Shown here: positions 42,308 through 51,311 of the stretch, piece after piece
Layout: every line of letters starts with the position of its first letter
How positions within the stretch are numbered: position 1 is the first letter of the stretch
DNA from: Lysinibacillus fusiformis
GTDB taxonomy: Bacteria > Bacillota > Bacilli > Bacillales_A > Planococcaceae
Length of the DNA: 64,000 bases
NCBI RefSeq assembly: GCF_016925635.1
Contig: NZ_CP070490.1
Span: 1,364,001 to 1,428,000 of the forward strand
Reading direction: 5' to 3'
The notes under the pieces: model-generated
What the model saw: the letters and a program-made list of their open reading frames with translations, nothing else
Database searches by the model: none
What the model was told of the DNA's origin: nothing
Position numbers and translations under genes: made by a program

Positions 42308-43570
42308 TCAATCAATTATTTTTGTTGGTGTTGCTTCCTGCACAACAATGAGACCATCATAAGCTTCCTCAGGCGTCATTTTAATGGTATACAGCATTTG
42401 TGTCAGCTTATACCATGGACGAAAATCATCCCCAATATTGCCCATTCTTTGCTTTTTGGAAAGAATATTCGCCAGCTCCTTCGATTGTTTGGCAGCTTCA
42501 AAATCCACATAAAAGATGTTGCTATCGATGTCACTAAAGGCATCCACTAAAGCATTATGATGCTCAATCGTGTATTCCTTTCGTTCACCAGACCCATTTT
42601 GTGCTTGGAATGTATTTTTCACAAAGTCTGTGCCAATTGCAAAATATTGATCTTTAAAATGCTCGTTTAAATATTGTCCCATTGATTGATAGCCTGCCAT
42701 CGAAGCAGAAGTTTTCTCAATATGACCATTATGAGCAGACATTAATACTTTATTGTGACCTTGTGTTGCTTCGTACTCAACAATCCATCGTAAATTTTCA
42801 GCTAAATATTGATCCCGTAAATTCATGTAGTTACCATCATTTAAAAATAATTGTGTACGCTGTTTCATAATTTGTGCGTATTGTGCAGCAAAGGAGAAGT
42901 CATCCTTTGATGATTTTTTCTCATATATCGCTTTGTTTGATTGTAAATCGTTAATTATTGTATCAATCGTTCTATCCAGCTCTTTTAGCTGACTATTTGA
43001 TAAATCTCTCATCGTTTTATTGGAAATATGCTCTAGCTCAGTCGTGAATTTCTGCGCATTGTCAGCATGTACCTTGGCGTAATAATCAAGCAACCCTTTT
43101 TTGCTGTAATCATAGCGTTGCATATCATTGCCATAAAAATAAATTTTATCTTGTTCATCGACTGTCTGATTATAGTCATGCATCCATTGCACAAACTCTA
43201 CCATTTGTTCAGTTTTGTAGATGCCATAGTCTAACGCTTTTATAGCTTCCTCTGCTGTTCCAGCACCCTTTGTGATAAATTGATTAATCTGCTGGGCTCC
43301 ACCAAAATCTCCTTCTAAGACAAAGACATGGACATTTTCATTTTTAATCATCGTCTCAAACAAATCTTTTTTTAACGTTTGAAATTCGATATTGCCATGT
43401 GTGGCTTCCCCAAATCCAATAATTTTCACATCGTCAGGAATATTGATTTCTTTTATTTTACTAGTATATTGCGAGGCATCTTTTACAACCTCACCTTCTC
43501 CACATCCTGCTAAAGCTACTAGCAGTACAGATGCAGTTAAAAATTGTAAGCTTCGTATCAACATTCTCAT
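42308..43570 (-). CDS. erythromycin esterase family lipoprotein
   Basis: A 420-residue member of the Ere family with a lipoprotein signal (LVALAGC, Cys23). Motifs include GFGEATHGNIEFQTLK (about 51-66) with the catalytic His and Glu, VLEGDFGGAQQIN (about 83-95), and LMSAHNGHIEKTS (about 273-285). Characterised Ere enzymes open the macrolactone ring, but many homologs, including the Bacillus type, have no proven drug activity. External anchoring is unlike the cytoplasmic EreA/B. It sits between an AraC regulator and an ABC exporter-type operon. GGAG precedes the ATG. Confidence 0.83.
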   Translation of the reverse strand: MRMLIRSLQFLTASVLLVALAGCGEGEVVKDASQYTSKIKEINIPDDVKIIGFGEATHGNIEFQTLKKDLFETMIKNENVHVFVLEGDFGGAQQINQFITKGAGTAEEAIKALDYGIYKTEQMVEFVQWMHDYNQTVDEQDKIYFYGNDMQRYDYSKKGLLDYYAKVHADNAQKFTTELEHISNKTMRDLSNSQLKELDRTIDTIINDLQSNKAIYEKKSSKDDFSFAAQYAQIMKQRTQLFLNDGNYMNLRDQYLAENLRWIVEYEATQGHNKVLMSAHNGHIEKTSASMAGYQSMGQYLNEHFKDQYFAIGTDFVKNTFQAQNGSGERKEYTIEHHNALVDAFSDIDSNIFYVDFEAAKQSKELANILSKKQRMGNIGDDFRPWYKLTQMLYTIKMTPEEAYDGLIVVQEATPTKIID

Positions 43571-43590
43571 ATCAATTCTCCTTTAAGGTG

Positions 43591-44328
43591 TTAAATGGCT
43601 TTGCGTTGGAAATAGTAATAACCTCCAAGGAAAAACAGGATGAATCCACCCCCTACAACTGTTAACAATTGCTCCCACGGCACAAAAAACACATCATCTG
43701 TTTTGCCACCTATATACATCATTGAAAACGGTTGAGCCCACGGATAATATGGACCAACACGTTCAGAATTCACCGCTAAAATAGAAGGTAACGTAAATAT
43801 AACATTAACAGCAAACGGTGCAGCAAAGCTTTTAAACATAATGGACATCCATAATTGCAAGGCTACTAATGGTAATGTCGCTACCCAGCCTCCTACTATG
43901 CTTTTCCAAACAATTTCTATAGGAAAGGGATCTGTGTAACCCTTTACCATCCCAACAGCAAAGACAGAGCCTAAATACAATATCTGCATCGCCAAAACAA
44001 GCAGCATAACCAACACGTATTTGGCTACAAATACTTTCCCCCTTGTTACAGGCAGTGCTAAAAGCTGCTTCCATCCACCCGACTGATGTTCATACCTGCA
44101 AATGAGACTGGTAAAAACACCTGAAATAAGAGGTAAAAATAATAGAGCGTATGTTAAATTCATCGAAAACAGAGAAATATACCATTCATTGATTTCAATC
44201 CCCTGTATGTTGTCCTCTAAATTAGCTGATAGACCAATGAAAAGCCCGATCATGGGTCCTGCCAAAATAATCGGTACCATTTTTGATTTACGTAACTTAA
44301 ACCACTCAGCTTGAAGTAAAGCAATCAT
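43591..44328 (-). CDS. ABC-2 type permease, lantibiotic immunity/bacitracin type
   Basis: A 245-residue membrane protein with six helices, of the LanE/LanG group: opening LLQAEWFKLRKSKMVPIILAG, the middle CRYEHQSGGWKQLLALPVTRGK motif, and a C-terminal FILFFLGGYYYFQRK. It pairs with the similar gene upstream (they share the ATG/stop base) and the ATPase. Together they probably expel a membrane-active peptide. The esterase homolog follows 20 bases on, in the same direction. Confidence 0.82.
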   Translation of the reverse strand: MIALLQAEWFKLRKSKMVPIILAGPMIGLFIGLSANLEDNIQGIEINEWYISLFSMNLTYALLFLPLISGVFTSLICRYEHQSGGWKQLLALPVTRGKVFVAKYVLVMLLVLAMQILYLGSVFAVGMVKGYTDPFPIEIVWKSIVGGWVATLPLVALQLWMSIMFKSFAAPFAVNVIFTLPSILAVNSERVGPYYPWAQPFSMMYIGGKTDDVFFVPWEQLLTVVGGGFILFFLGGYYYFQRKAI

Positions 44329-45038
44329 TATTTCACGTCCCTTCTTGTAAAATCAATCATGCCGATTACATAGAGTAAAATACCAATTCCTACGCCTAAT
44401 AAGACATTGATTATCGGCTCATTCCAATGGTTCATCAATGATGGCCATTTCCATATCATCCAATCAGGTAGAACATAGGAAGAATAGGCAAAAATCACCC
44501 CGAAAATGCCCACAGTTATAGGGATTCCTTGATTATGACTTACACTCGCAATCCACAATTGAAGAGCCAAGATAGGCAATGCTGCAAAAGCAGGGAAATA
44601 ACTAAATTTAGCTAGCTCCATGTAAGGTACGGTATCACCTAATTTTAAAAACAGCCCAAAGCTCAACGTAAAAAGCATTAATAGCGTTGAAGCCAAAAAT
44701 AGTAAGATAGCTAACAGCGTAAATTTCGACAAATACACGATTAATTTGGAAACAGGTAATGCGATGAGCTGCTTCCAAGCATTGGTTTCATTTTCAATGC
44801 TCGCCATGAATGATGTGAGAATGACAATGCCCAAGACAAGGGCAAGTGGTGTAAATGAATGCACGTTTAGTATGAAATAGCCCCAATCATCCTCACTTTG
44901 CTGTAAGAGATAATCCTTTCTTACTCCATAATTGACCATTTGCAGAGCAACCACGCCTAAAGGACCGATGAGCGTTAGAAGCCATAATCCTTTGCGCTTG
45001 ATTTTTAAGAAATCAGCAGTTAACAGCTTTCCCATCAT
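44328..45038 (-). CDS. ABC-2 type permease, lantibiotic immunity/bacitracin type
   Basis: A 236-residue permease paralogous to the next gene: opening LLTADFLKIKRKGLWLLTLIG, middle ENETNAWKQLIALPVSKLIV, six hydrophobic segments. It overlaps the ATPase by four bases and the second permease by one, so the three are translated as a unit. The two permeases probably form a heterodimer. Confidence 0.82.
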   Translation of the reverse strand: MMGKLLTADFLKIKRKGLWLLTLIGPLGVVALQMVNYGVRKDYLLQQSEDDWGYFILNVHSFTPLALVLGIVILTSFMASIENETNAWKQLIALPVSKLIVYLSKFTLLAILLFLASTLLMLFTLSFGLFLKLGDTVPYMELAKFSYFPAFAALPILALQLWIASVSHNQGIPITVGIFGVIFAYSSYVLPDWMIWKWPSLMNHWNEPIINVLLGVGIGILLYVIGMIDFTRRDVK

Positions 45039-45946
45039 ATCCCCTGCTCTCCCATCGTCATTTGCAGGAATATATCCTCCAATGAACGTTTCTCTTCCTC
45101 CACTCGGAATACTGATATACCTTCCTGAACAAGAACTTGGACAATATGGGCAACCTTTTCATCTGAGCATTCTTCTAAGAAAATCACACCATCTTGATAG
45201 TCTGCCTTAATGCCATTTGCCAATAAGGAACGCCATCCTTTTTCGCCATTGTTCACTTTAAAGGTAACCTTTGGTTGGGCAAATCGGCGCATCGCCTCAA
45301 TAGAATCTTGAAAAATCAATTTGCCTTTAGAAACAATTCCTACTTGTGTAGCCATTTGATCAATCTCTGATAATAAATGGCTGGAAATAATAATGGTCAT
45401 GCCATATTCCTCTGGTAATCTTTTAATTAAATTACGAATTTCTATAATCCCTGAAGGATCGAGACCATTCGTTGGTTCATCTAAAATAAGTAATTCAGGA
45501 TGATGTAGTAAAGAAGCTGCAATACCAAGACGTTGCTTCATTCCTAGAGAAAAACCTTTTACCTTTTTGTTGGCAGCTTCCTTCAAACGAACAATTTCCA
45601 GAACTTCATCGATTCGAGATTTCGGTACACCTAGTATTTTTCTTAGTGCCTCCAGATTCTCATATGCCGTCAAGTGCGGATAATAGGAAGGGTTTTCTAC
45701 TAATGAACCAACCTTCGCTAATATTTGGATGCGTTCCTTGGTAATATTCTTTTGAAAGATTTTAATTGTTCCCGAAGATGGCTTCATTAAACCAAGAAGC
45801 ATTCGAATTGTAGTCGTTTTACCTGCCCCATTTGGGCCTAAAAATCCATATATTTCACCTTTACGTATTTGTAAGTTCAAATTTGATACAGCTTGCTCTT
45901 TCCCAAAGCTTTTTGATAAGTTTTGTGTTTGTACGATATATTCCAA
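45035..45946 (-). CDS. ABC transporter ATPase, BcrA/LanF type
   Basis: A 303-residue ATPase: Walker A GPNGAGKTT (about 36-44), signature FSLGMKQRLG (about 131-140), Walker B LLILDEPTNGLDP, and a C-terminal extension (about 215-303) typical of drug and lantibiotic exporters. I start it at TTG 45946, six bases after AGAGGTG. A 4-base overlap leads into the permeases. The two-component genes lie upstream in the same direction, separated by a terminator. Confidence 0.88.
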   Translation of the reverse strand: MEYIVQTQNLSKSFGKEQAVSNLNLQIRKGEIYGFLGPNGAGKTTTIRMLLGLMKPSSGTIKIFQKNITKERIQILAKVGSLVENPSYYPHLTAYENLEALRKILGVPKSRIDEVLEIVRLKEAANKKVKGFSLGMKQRLGIAASLLHHPELLILDEPTNGLDPSGIIEIRNLIKRLPEEYGMTIIISSHLLSEIDQMATQVGIVSKGKLIFQDSIEAMRRFAQPKVTFKVNNGEKGWRSLLANGIKADYQDGVIFLEECSDEKVAHIVQVLVQEGISVFRVEEEKRSLEDIFLQMTMGEQGI

Positions 45947-46041
45947 TGTCCTCACCTCTTTAACTATCATAAAAAGGGAAGTTTAAAAACAGGTATGGGC
46001 CAAGTTTAAATTTTGTTTAAAAAATATTTCTAACATAAAAA

Positions 46042-46083
46042 ATTCTGCGAAGCATTTATTTCTCAAGCTTCGCAGAATTCTTT
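46042..46083 (-). terminator. terminator of the two-component operon
   Basis: AATTCTGCGAAG/CTTCGCAGAATT perfect stem with T-run on the minus strand; the kinase stop lies in the first arm. Confidence 0.85.
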
Positions 46084-47429
46084 ATGATGACTTTTGTGCC
46101 GGAGTGATCGGAATGGATGTCCCATTCTAGATGCATGCCCCTTATCATGACATCAACAATCGATAAGCCAATTCCCGCACCCTTTGCATTTGATTCATTT
46201 TTCATTCCTTGCCCATGATCCTCAATAATAAATGCTGTATAACTCTCCGTCGATACCGTTTTCACGCTTATATATTTCCCGCTATTCGCATGACGTAGTA
46301 TATTTTGGAAAATATTATCAAATACTCGTCCTAACCATAATGGATCAACACGCCATTCAACTGGTTCAAATGCCTGCAGTTCAATATCGATGGTGAAACC
46401 TTCTCGCTCAAAAACTGGGTACCATGTCGTTAGGTGTTCCCGCACAAATCGAATCACATTGATGTCTTTCGGTTCAAATTTATATTTACTTGCCATAAGC
46501 AATGTGTAGGACATCAAATTTTCAATTAAAGCATCAATATTCACTATGGATGTTTCCATAGCCTTTAATGCCTGCTTCCCGTCCTCTGATAATGCCTCTT
46601 TACTAATTGAATAGGATTGTGCTCTTACTTTCGTTAAAGGTGTCCGTAAATCATGTGATAAATTAGCAATCAGTTCACGTCTTAGTTGCTCTTCTTTTTG
46701 TTGGCGTTGCTTGCTTTCTCGCAGCTCGCTGACCATTCTATTAAAACTGTGCTCCAGTTGACCAATTTCGTCTCTCTTTTTCACATGAATTTCAATAGGT
46801 AAACCATCTACATCACGTATCTCCATAGCTTCTTGGAGATGTAATAGTCTTTTGCGAATTCCCTTGAAAAACAAAAGCGAAACCACAATAAAAAATAGAA
46901 TAACGGCAACAACGCCAAAAAATAAAAAGTTACCATAGTTATCGTAGACCTTAATAAGCGGAGGATTAAATGCTACTCTTGAAATCTCTAGTACAATAAA
47001 GCCATTTGACATATCATCGTCTAAGAAGGCTATAACAGTAAATGGATCGCCTCCATAGCGCTCTTTTATAAATTGGGTTGTATAGGCTGGTGTCCACTTT
47101 GCTGGCAACTGCTCCTTTACATTCAAAGTAGTCAGTAAGTTCCCCTCTTCACTTACCCAAAACATAGAAGCAGTAGGAAATTGCTCTTGCCACTTTTGAA
47201 AAAGCTGCGTAATAGTATCATCTGTCACATTGGTCATATTTTTAGCCTGAGCATGCCATTGCTTTTCAATATCACTTTCTACGAGAACTCCGCTGGAAAA
47301 TTCCCCTGTCCCTGTTTTTGTAATGCCTAATACGAAAATAGCAACACCAAGATAGGAAATTTGAACAATGGATATGGCGAATAAAATAATGAGCATATAT
47401 TTCGCTAATAATGATCGAAAAAATTTCAT
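46056..47429 (-). CDS. sensor histidine kinase
   Basis: A 457-residue membrane kinase: TM1 about 9-31, an extracellular domain of about 130 residues (32-162), TM2 about 172-193, HAMP about 194-245, HisKA with LSHDLRTPLTK (about 259-269), then N box NIFQNILRHAN, G1 DHGQGM and G2 GAGIGLS. Its mid-sized outer domain differs from the short loops of BceS-type kinases. It overlaps the regulator by four bases. Together with the ABC operon downstream it resembles peptide-antibiotic sensing systems; the signal is unknown. Confidence 0.88.
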   Translation of the reverse strand: MKFFRSLLAKYMLIILFAISIVQISYLGVAIFVLGITKTGTGEFSSGVLVESDIEKQWHAQAKNMTNVTDDTITQLFQKWQEQFPTASMFWVSEEGNLLTTLNVKEQLPAKWTPAYTTQFIKERYGGDPFTVIAFLDDDMSNGFIVLEISRVAFNPPLIKVYDNYGNFLFFGVVAVILFFIVVSLLFFKGIRKRLLHLQEAMEIRDVDGLPIEIHVKKRDEIGQLEHSFNRMVSELRESKQRQQKEEQLRRELIANLSHDLRTPLTKVRAQSYSISKEALSEDGKQALKAMETSIVNIDALIENLMSYTLLMASKYKFEPKDINVIRFVREHLTTWYPVFEREGFTIDIELQAFEPVEWRVDPLWLGRVFDNIFQNILRHANSGKYISVKTVSTESYTAFIIEDHGQGMKNESNAKGAGIGLSIVDVMIRGMHLEWDIHSDHSGTKVIIKNSAKLEK

Positions 47430-48094
47430 AGTTTCACCCTATAGCCAATTCCTCTGATTGTTTCAATAATCATGGGCTTTGCAGGATCTATTTCTATCTT
47501 TTCTCTTAAGTACCGTATATGCACCATCAGTGTTTTATCACCTTCTATATAGCTCTCACCCCAAACCCCCTCATAGAGTTGCTCCTTCGTTAAAATTTGA
47601 TTTAGGTGGCGTATAAAATACTGCAATAAATAAAATTGTTTACCCGTCAAAGGAATTTCTTCTTCATTTATCGTATTGATAATTCTCATATCTTTCGTAT
47701 AAATTTTAAGATGCTGCAATGCTAGTACATCATCATTTTTTTGATATCTTCTCAATAATACTTCCAGCCTTGCTACTAGCTCATCAGGGTGAAATGGCTT
47801 TGTTAAGTAATCATCAGCAAAATGTAGCCCTTCAATTTTATCTTCAACAGCCGTTCGTGCTGATAACATTAGAATTGGCAGGTCTTTATTTTCGCGTTTA
47901 ATTCTTTTACCTATGGAGAAACCATCCAACCCAGGTAGCATCACATCCAATATAGCAATATCTTTTGTGTTAGTGTGTTGCTCAAGACCCTCCCCCGACT
48001 CTAGCCATGTCACATCATAACCTCGTTCAGTTAATTCCTTACTTACCCATTGTCCGATTTCTTTTTCATCTTCTATGTATAATATACGAATCAA
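47426..48094 (-). CDS. OmpR family response regulator
   Basis: A 222-residue regulator: receiver domain 1-117 with phospho-acceptor Asp in AILDVMLPGLDG (about residue 51), the acidic pair EDEKE at 8-12 and the switch Lys in YLTKPFHPDEL; winged-helix domain about 125-222 (GKQFYLLQYFIRHLN and VHIRYLREKIEIDP). It is the first gene of the pair with the kinase. Likely target is the ABC operon just downstream. Confidence 0.9.
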   Translation of the reverse strand: MIRILYIEDEKEIGQWVSKELTERGYDVTWLESGEGLEQHTNTKDIAILDVMLPGLDGFSIGKRIKRENKDLPILMLSARTAVEDKIEGLHFADDYLTKPFHPDELVARLEVLLRRYQKNDDVLALQHLKIYTKDMRIINTINEEEIPLTGKQFYLLQYFIRHLNQILTKEQLYEGVWGESYIEGDKTLMVHIRYLREKIEIDPAKPMIIETIRGIGYRVKL

Positions 48095-48251
48095 TGTTTA
48101 TCCTCCTCGTTGATGACCTAAACCTATATTAAAATACCATATTTTTCATGATATCTTTAACTAAAACATAATTGCCATACATGGTTATTATATGGTAAAT
48201 ACTATTTGTTTTCTTAGAAAATTTGATAACGTAGATTTATTGAGTAGAAAT

Positions 48252-48296
48252 AAAAAACGCAACTTTTAATAGCTTGTAAAAGTTGCGTTTTAGAGG
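48252..48296 (-). terminator. terminator of the cytosine permease gene
   Basis: AAAACGCAACTTTTA/TAAAAGTTGCGTTTT perfect stem with a short loop and T-rich minus-strand flank, next to the permease stop. Confidence 0.85.
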
Positions 48297-48302
48297 TTGA
48301 TA

Positions 48303-49595
48303 TTATGCGTGATTTGATGGAGTGGATTTCGTAAACATATTACCGATATAGAAGAAAATAGCTGATGATACAATACCTGCTACGACAACAGATAACTGAG
48401 GCGCATATTCATTTACCGTTAATGCAACAAGCGCTCCTAAGCCCCAAGAGATGAATGATAAAGGCTGCCATTTTTTCGTCTCATCATTTTTTCTCTTTAA
48501 GACAAGCTGATCCATAATAATAATAGTAGCAATTGGAGGTACAATTAAGCCAAGTAGATTTAACCACGTTTGGAAGGCATTCCATATACCTGAAATTGCG
48601 ACAATAATTCCGATTATACCAAGGACAATTGTTAGTGTTCTCATTTTACCACCAGTCATATGAGACCATCCTACAGCACCGTTGTACAAGCAATGTGTAC
48701 AACCTACACCTAAATTTATAAATACAAAGAGTATAGCTAAAATGGAAAGAAACGGACCGGCATCAGCTAAGATCATAATAAAGTCTCCGCCAGTTGCTTC
48801 TGGCTGTAACACAATACCAGTTGCTACAATAATAGCTCCTATTACTTCTGCTAGAAATTTTGAAATAGGGAATGCTGTAAATGCGGCAAAGAATCCTTGT
48901 TTCCCGTTTTTTGCCCATCGTGTAAAATCGGCTGTCATTGTACCTGAGTCAGTAAAAGTGGCAAAGACCATTGTTACTGCTGCTCCAAAGGATAAAGCCC
49001 CTACACCTGCTATTGGTTGGAAATGAATAATATCAGAAGAACCATTTTTAAAGGCAATGACTACTGAGACAATCCCTAGAATGAGATACATGGGTGCTGC
49101 AATATAGCCTAAAATTGTGAGAGCTTTAATGCCAATAAAAGTGGCTCCAACATAAAGCACGCCACCTAAAATCGTCATAAATAATAAGTTGGCTCCAAAT
49201 GAACGAAACATTGTATCGCCAGTAAGGCCTACCATTAATGCAAACCACCCAACTACAACGGTTGATAGTAATCCTGAAACTGCTAAATAGCCTAGTTGAC
49301 CAAATGTTCTTTTTGCGGAAATAGCAAAGTTTTCTCCTGTATTCCCAGCCAGATAACTCAGTGCTCCAACAATAATGCACAATAACAGATTACCCGTTAG
49401 AATTGCTGCAACACCCATTTTAAATCCAAGCATTGCTGTCACAACACCACCAATAACAGCACTCGTTAATACTAGAGGAAAGCTATACCAAACCGCAGAA
49501 ACAGAGGAGAAGCTTTTTCGATATTCTTTTGGTACAGCCGTGTGTTCAAACTCTGGATCTAGTCCTTGTTTTTGATCATTAGTTATCGTTGACAT
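48303..49595 (-). CDS. codB: cytosine permease, NCS1 family (CodB-like)
   Basis: A 430-residue membrane transporter with twelve helices. CodB-type features are the cytosolic N-terminus EFEHTAVPKEYRKSFSSV, the first helices SAVIGGVVTAMLGFKMG, GNTGENFAISAKRTFGQLG (about 87-105), and VFATFTDSGTMTADFTRWAK. Cytosine or a related nucleobase is the probable substrate; no deaminase gene is adjacent. ATG at 49595 with GGAG eight bases upstream; the GTG at 49604 is too close. A cre-like site lies 175 bp upstream. Confidence 0.85.
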   Translation of the reverse strand: MSTITNDQKQGLDPEFEHTAVPKEYRKSFSSVSAVWYSFPLVLTSAVIGGVVTAMLGFKMGVAAILTGNLLLCIIVGALSYLAGNTGENFAISAKRTFGQLGYLAVSGLLSTVVVGWFALMVGLTGDTMFRSFGANLLFMTILGGVLYVGATFIGIKALTILGYIAAPMYLILGIVSVVIAFKNGSSDIIHFQPIAGVGALSFGAAVTMVFATFTDSGTMTADFTRWAKNGKQGFFAAFTAFPISKFLAEVIGAIIVATGIVLQPEATGGDFIMILADAGPFLSILAILFVFINLGVGCTHCLYNGAVGWSHMTGGKMRTLTIVLGIIGIIVAISGIWNAFQTWLNLLGLIVPPIATIIIMDQLVLKRKNDETKKWQPLSFISWGLGALVALTVNEYAPQLSVVVAGIVSSAIFFYIGNMFTKSTPSNHA

Positions 49596-49769
49596 TGGTT
49601 TCACTCCAATTTTTTATGTATTTAAGAGAAAGCACTTAGTATTTCAATCATTTGGAGAACACTTTCCTTACCACTTAAACATCTTAGAACCCGTCTATTC
49701 CCTCATAACATTTATTAATTGATTTGATCACCCCTTCCCTACGTATGTTTCAGTACTTTATCCGCGGAT

Positions 49770-49785
49770 AATAAAGCGCTTTCAT
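49770..49785 (-). promoter_or_regulatory. possible CcpA cre site
   Basis: ATGAAAGCGCTTTATT on the minus strand fits the relaxed cre consensus WTGAAARCGYTTWWW. It lies in the 378-bp gap between the cytosine permease and the ankyrin gene, otherwise without coding signs, and would give carbon-source control of the permease. Confidence 0.5.
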
Positions 49786-49919
49786 TTTCTATTTTAAAGA
49801 TTAGTCAAATTTTGTCGCTGTACAAACATTCCGAAATCTCATTAGATAATTTGGTATATATGCACAATTTTTTTAAGCTGAAAGTCAGAATTTAGACATA
49901 AATGAACATTATTTAAACA

Positions 49920-49965
49920 AAACAAAGTGTAGAAGCCCATTCAGGACTCACTACACTTTGCTTTT
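49920..49965 (-). terminator. terminator of the ankyrin lipoprotein gene
   Basis: CAAAGTGTAG/CTACACTTTG stem with an 18-base loop and a T-rich minus-strand flank. Confidence 0.72.
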
Positions 49966-49973
49966 CACACTTG

Positions 49974-51272
49974 TTATTTTGCTCCTGCCTGTATAAGCAT
50001 CTGACTCACTTCTTTAAAGCCACGAGACTGTGCGTGCCGAAGTGGTGTGATTCCCTTTGCATCAGCAATATTTACATCAGCACCATGCTCGATTAATAGC
50101 TGTATTGTTTCTTGATATCTTGGTCCACCGTCGCCGTAGTAGATTGCTTCCAACAATGCAGTCCAGCCTGGTTTATTGATGTGGTTCACATCTACGTCTG
50201 TATGCTCAAGAATCTCTCGAACATTCTCCACATAGCCATGTTCTGACGCAGGAATTAAGGCCGTCCCACCAAATCTATTTAAAATTGTAGTGTCTGCACC
50301 TGCTTCAATCGTTAACTTCAAAATTTCTAAATATCCTTCTGCTCCCGCATATAAAAAAGGACTATTTTCAATATTATCTTGCCTATTGATGTCTGCCCCA
50401 TGTTCAATTAAAACCTTTACGATTTCCGGAAAATTTCTATAGGTTGCAAGCATCGCAGCCGTTCTTCCTTGTTCATCGGCAATATTTATGTCAATTCCCT
50501 TATTTAAAATCTCCGTTATTTGCATAACATTCCCCTGTGCCACTGCATTGAAGAATCGCTTTGTTATTTGGACTTTTTCAGATTCAGATAATCTATTAAA
50601 GCTTTCAGTCGCTAGAATTTGAGTGATTTCTTTCAAACCTCTTTTCTCAGCCTGTTGTAATGGCGTCCTACCCTCTAAATCGGCTATCCTCATATCCGCT
50701 CCATGGGCAAGTAAAACTTTTACTGTATCTTGCTGCTTTTCCCCAGCTTCACCTAGAACAATAGCTTCCATAAGCGCAGTCCAACCTAAATTATTAACAT
50801 GATTCACATCTATTTTTGTTTGTTCCAAGAGGAATTTAACTATATCCACATAGCCATGCTCTGATGCAGGAATCAATGCTGTTCCTCCATAACGATTGGT
50901 CAGTGCTGGGTCTGCTCCCACATTATTTGTAAGTTTCAAAATATCTATGTAGCCTTCTGCACCTGCATACAAGAAAGGATTGTTCTGCATATCATCCTGA
51001 ATATTAACATCCGCTCCAGCATCAATCAGAATCTTAGCCATTGCCACATCATTGTTATAGGTTGCAATCATGAGTGGTGTACGCCCTTTTGTATCTTGTA
51101 TATTCAAGTCAATATCTTCTTGGGTGATTAGTTTATTGATCTTAGCCATATCTCCCTGCTCTACTGCTTGAAGTAGTTGATCACCCACTTCAGTATCATT
51201 ATGATCGTTAGGAACACATGCTTGTAGCCATAAACCTATTGCTAAGCATGCAATAATCCATTTCTTCAACAT
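49974..51272 (-). CDS. ankyrin-repeat lipoprotein
   Basis: A 432-residue protein with a lipoprotein signal (LWLQAC, Cys19) and about ten ankyrin repeats filling residues 30-430 (GRTPLMIATYNNDVAMAKIL, GADVNIQD and similar). The first half (30-225) and second half (230-430) are clearly duplicates: both contain NPFLYAGAEGYIDILKLT or its variant, then NRFGGTALIPASEHGYV, then GWTALMEAI or GWTALLEAI. It would be displayed outside the membrane and bind protein partners. Role unknown. It stands alone. Confidence 0.88.
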   Translation of the reverse strand: MLKKWIIACLAIGLWLQACVPNDHNDTEVGDQLLQAVEQGDMAKINKLITQEDIDLNIQDTKGRTPLMIATYNNDVAMAKILIDAGADVNIQDDMQNNPFLYAGAEGYIDILKLTNNVGADPALTNRYGGTALIPASEHGYVDIVKFLLEQTKIDVNHVNNLGWTALMEAIVLGEAGEKQQDTVKVLLAHGADMRIADLEGRTPLQQAEKRGLKEITQILATESFNRLSESEKVQITKRFFNAVAQGNVMQITEILNKGIDINIADEQGRTAAMLATYRNFPEIVKVLIEHGADINRQDNIENSPFLYAGAEGYLEILKLTIEAGADTTILNRFGGTALIPASEHGYVENVREILEHTDVDVNHINKPGWTALLEAIYYGDGGPRYQETIQLLIEHGADVNIADAKGITPLRHAQSRGFKEVSQMLIQAGAK

Positions 51273-51311
51273 GTAAATGTTCAGCTCCTATTTTAAATCA
51301 TCCGCTTTTTG

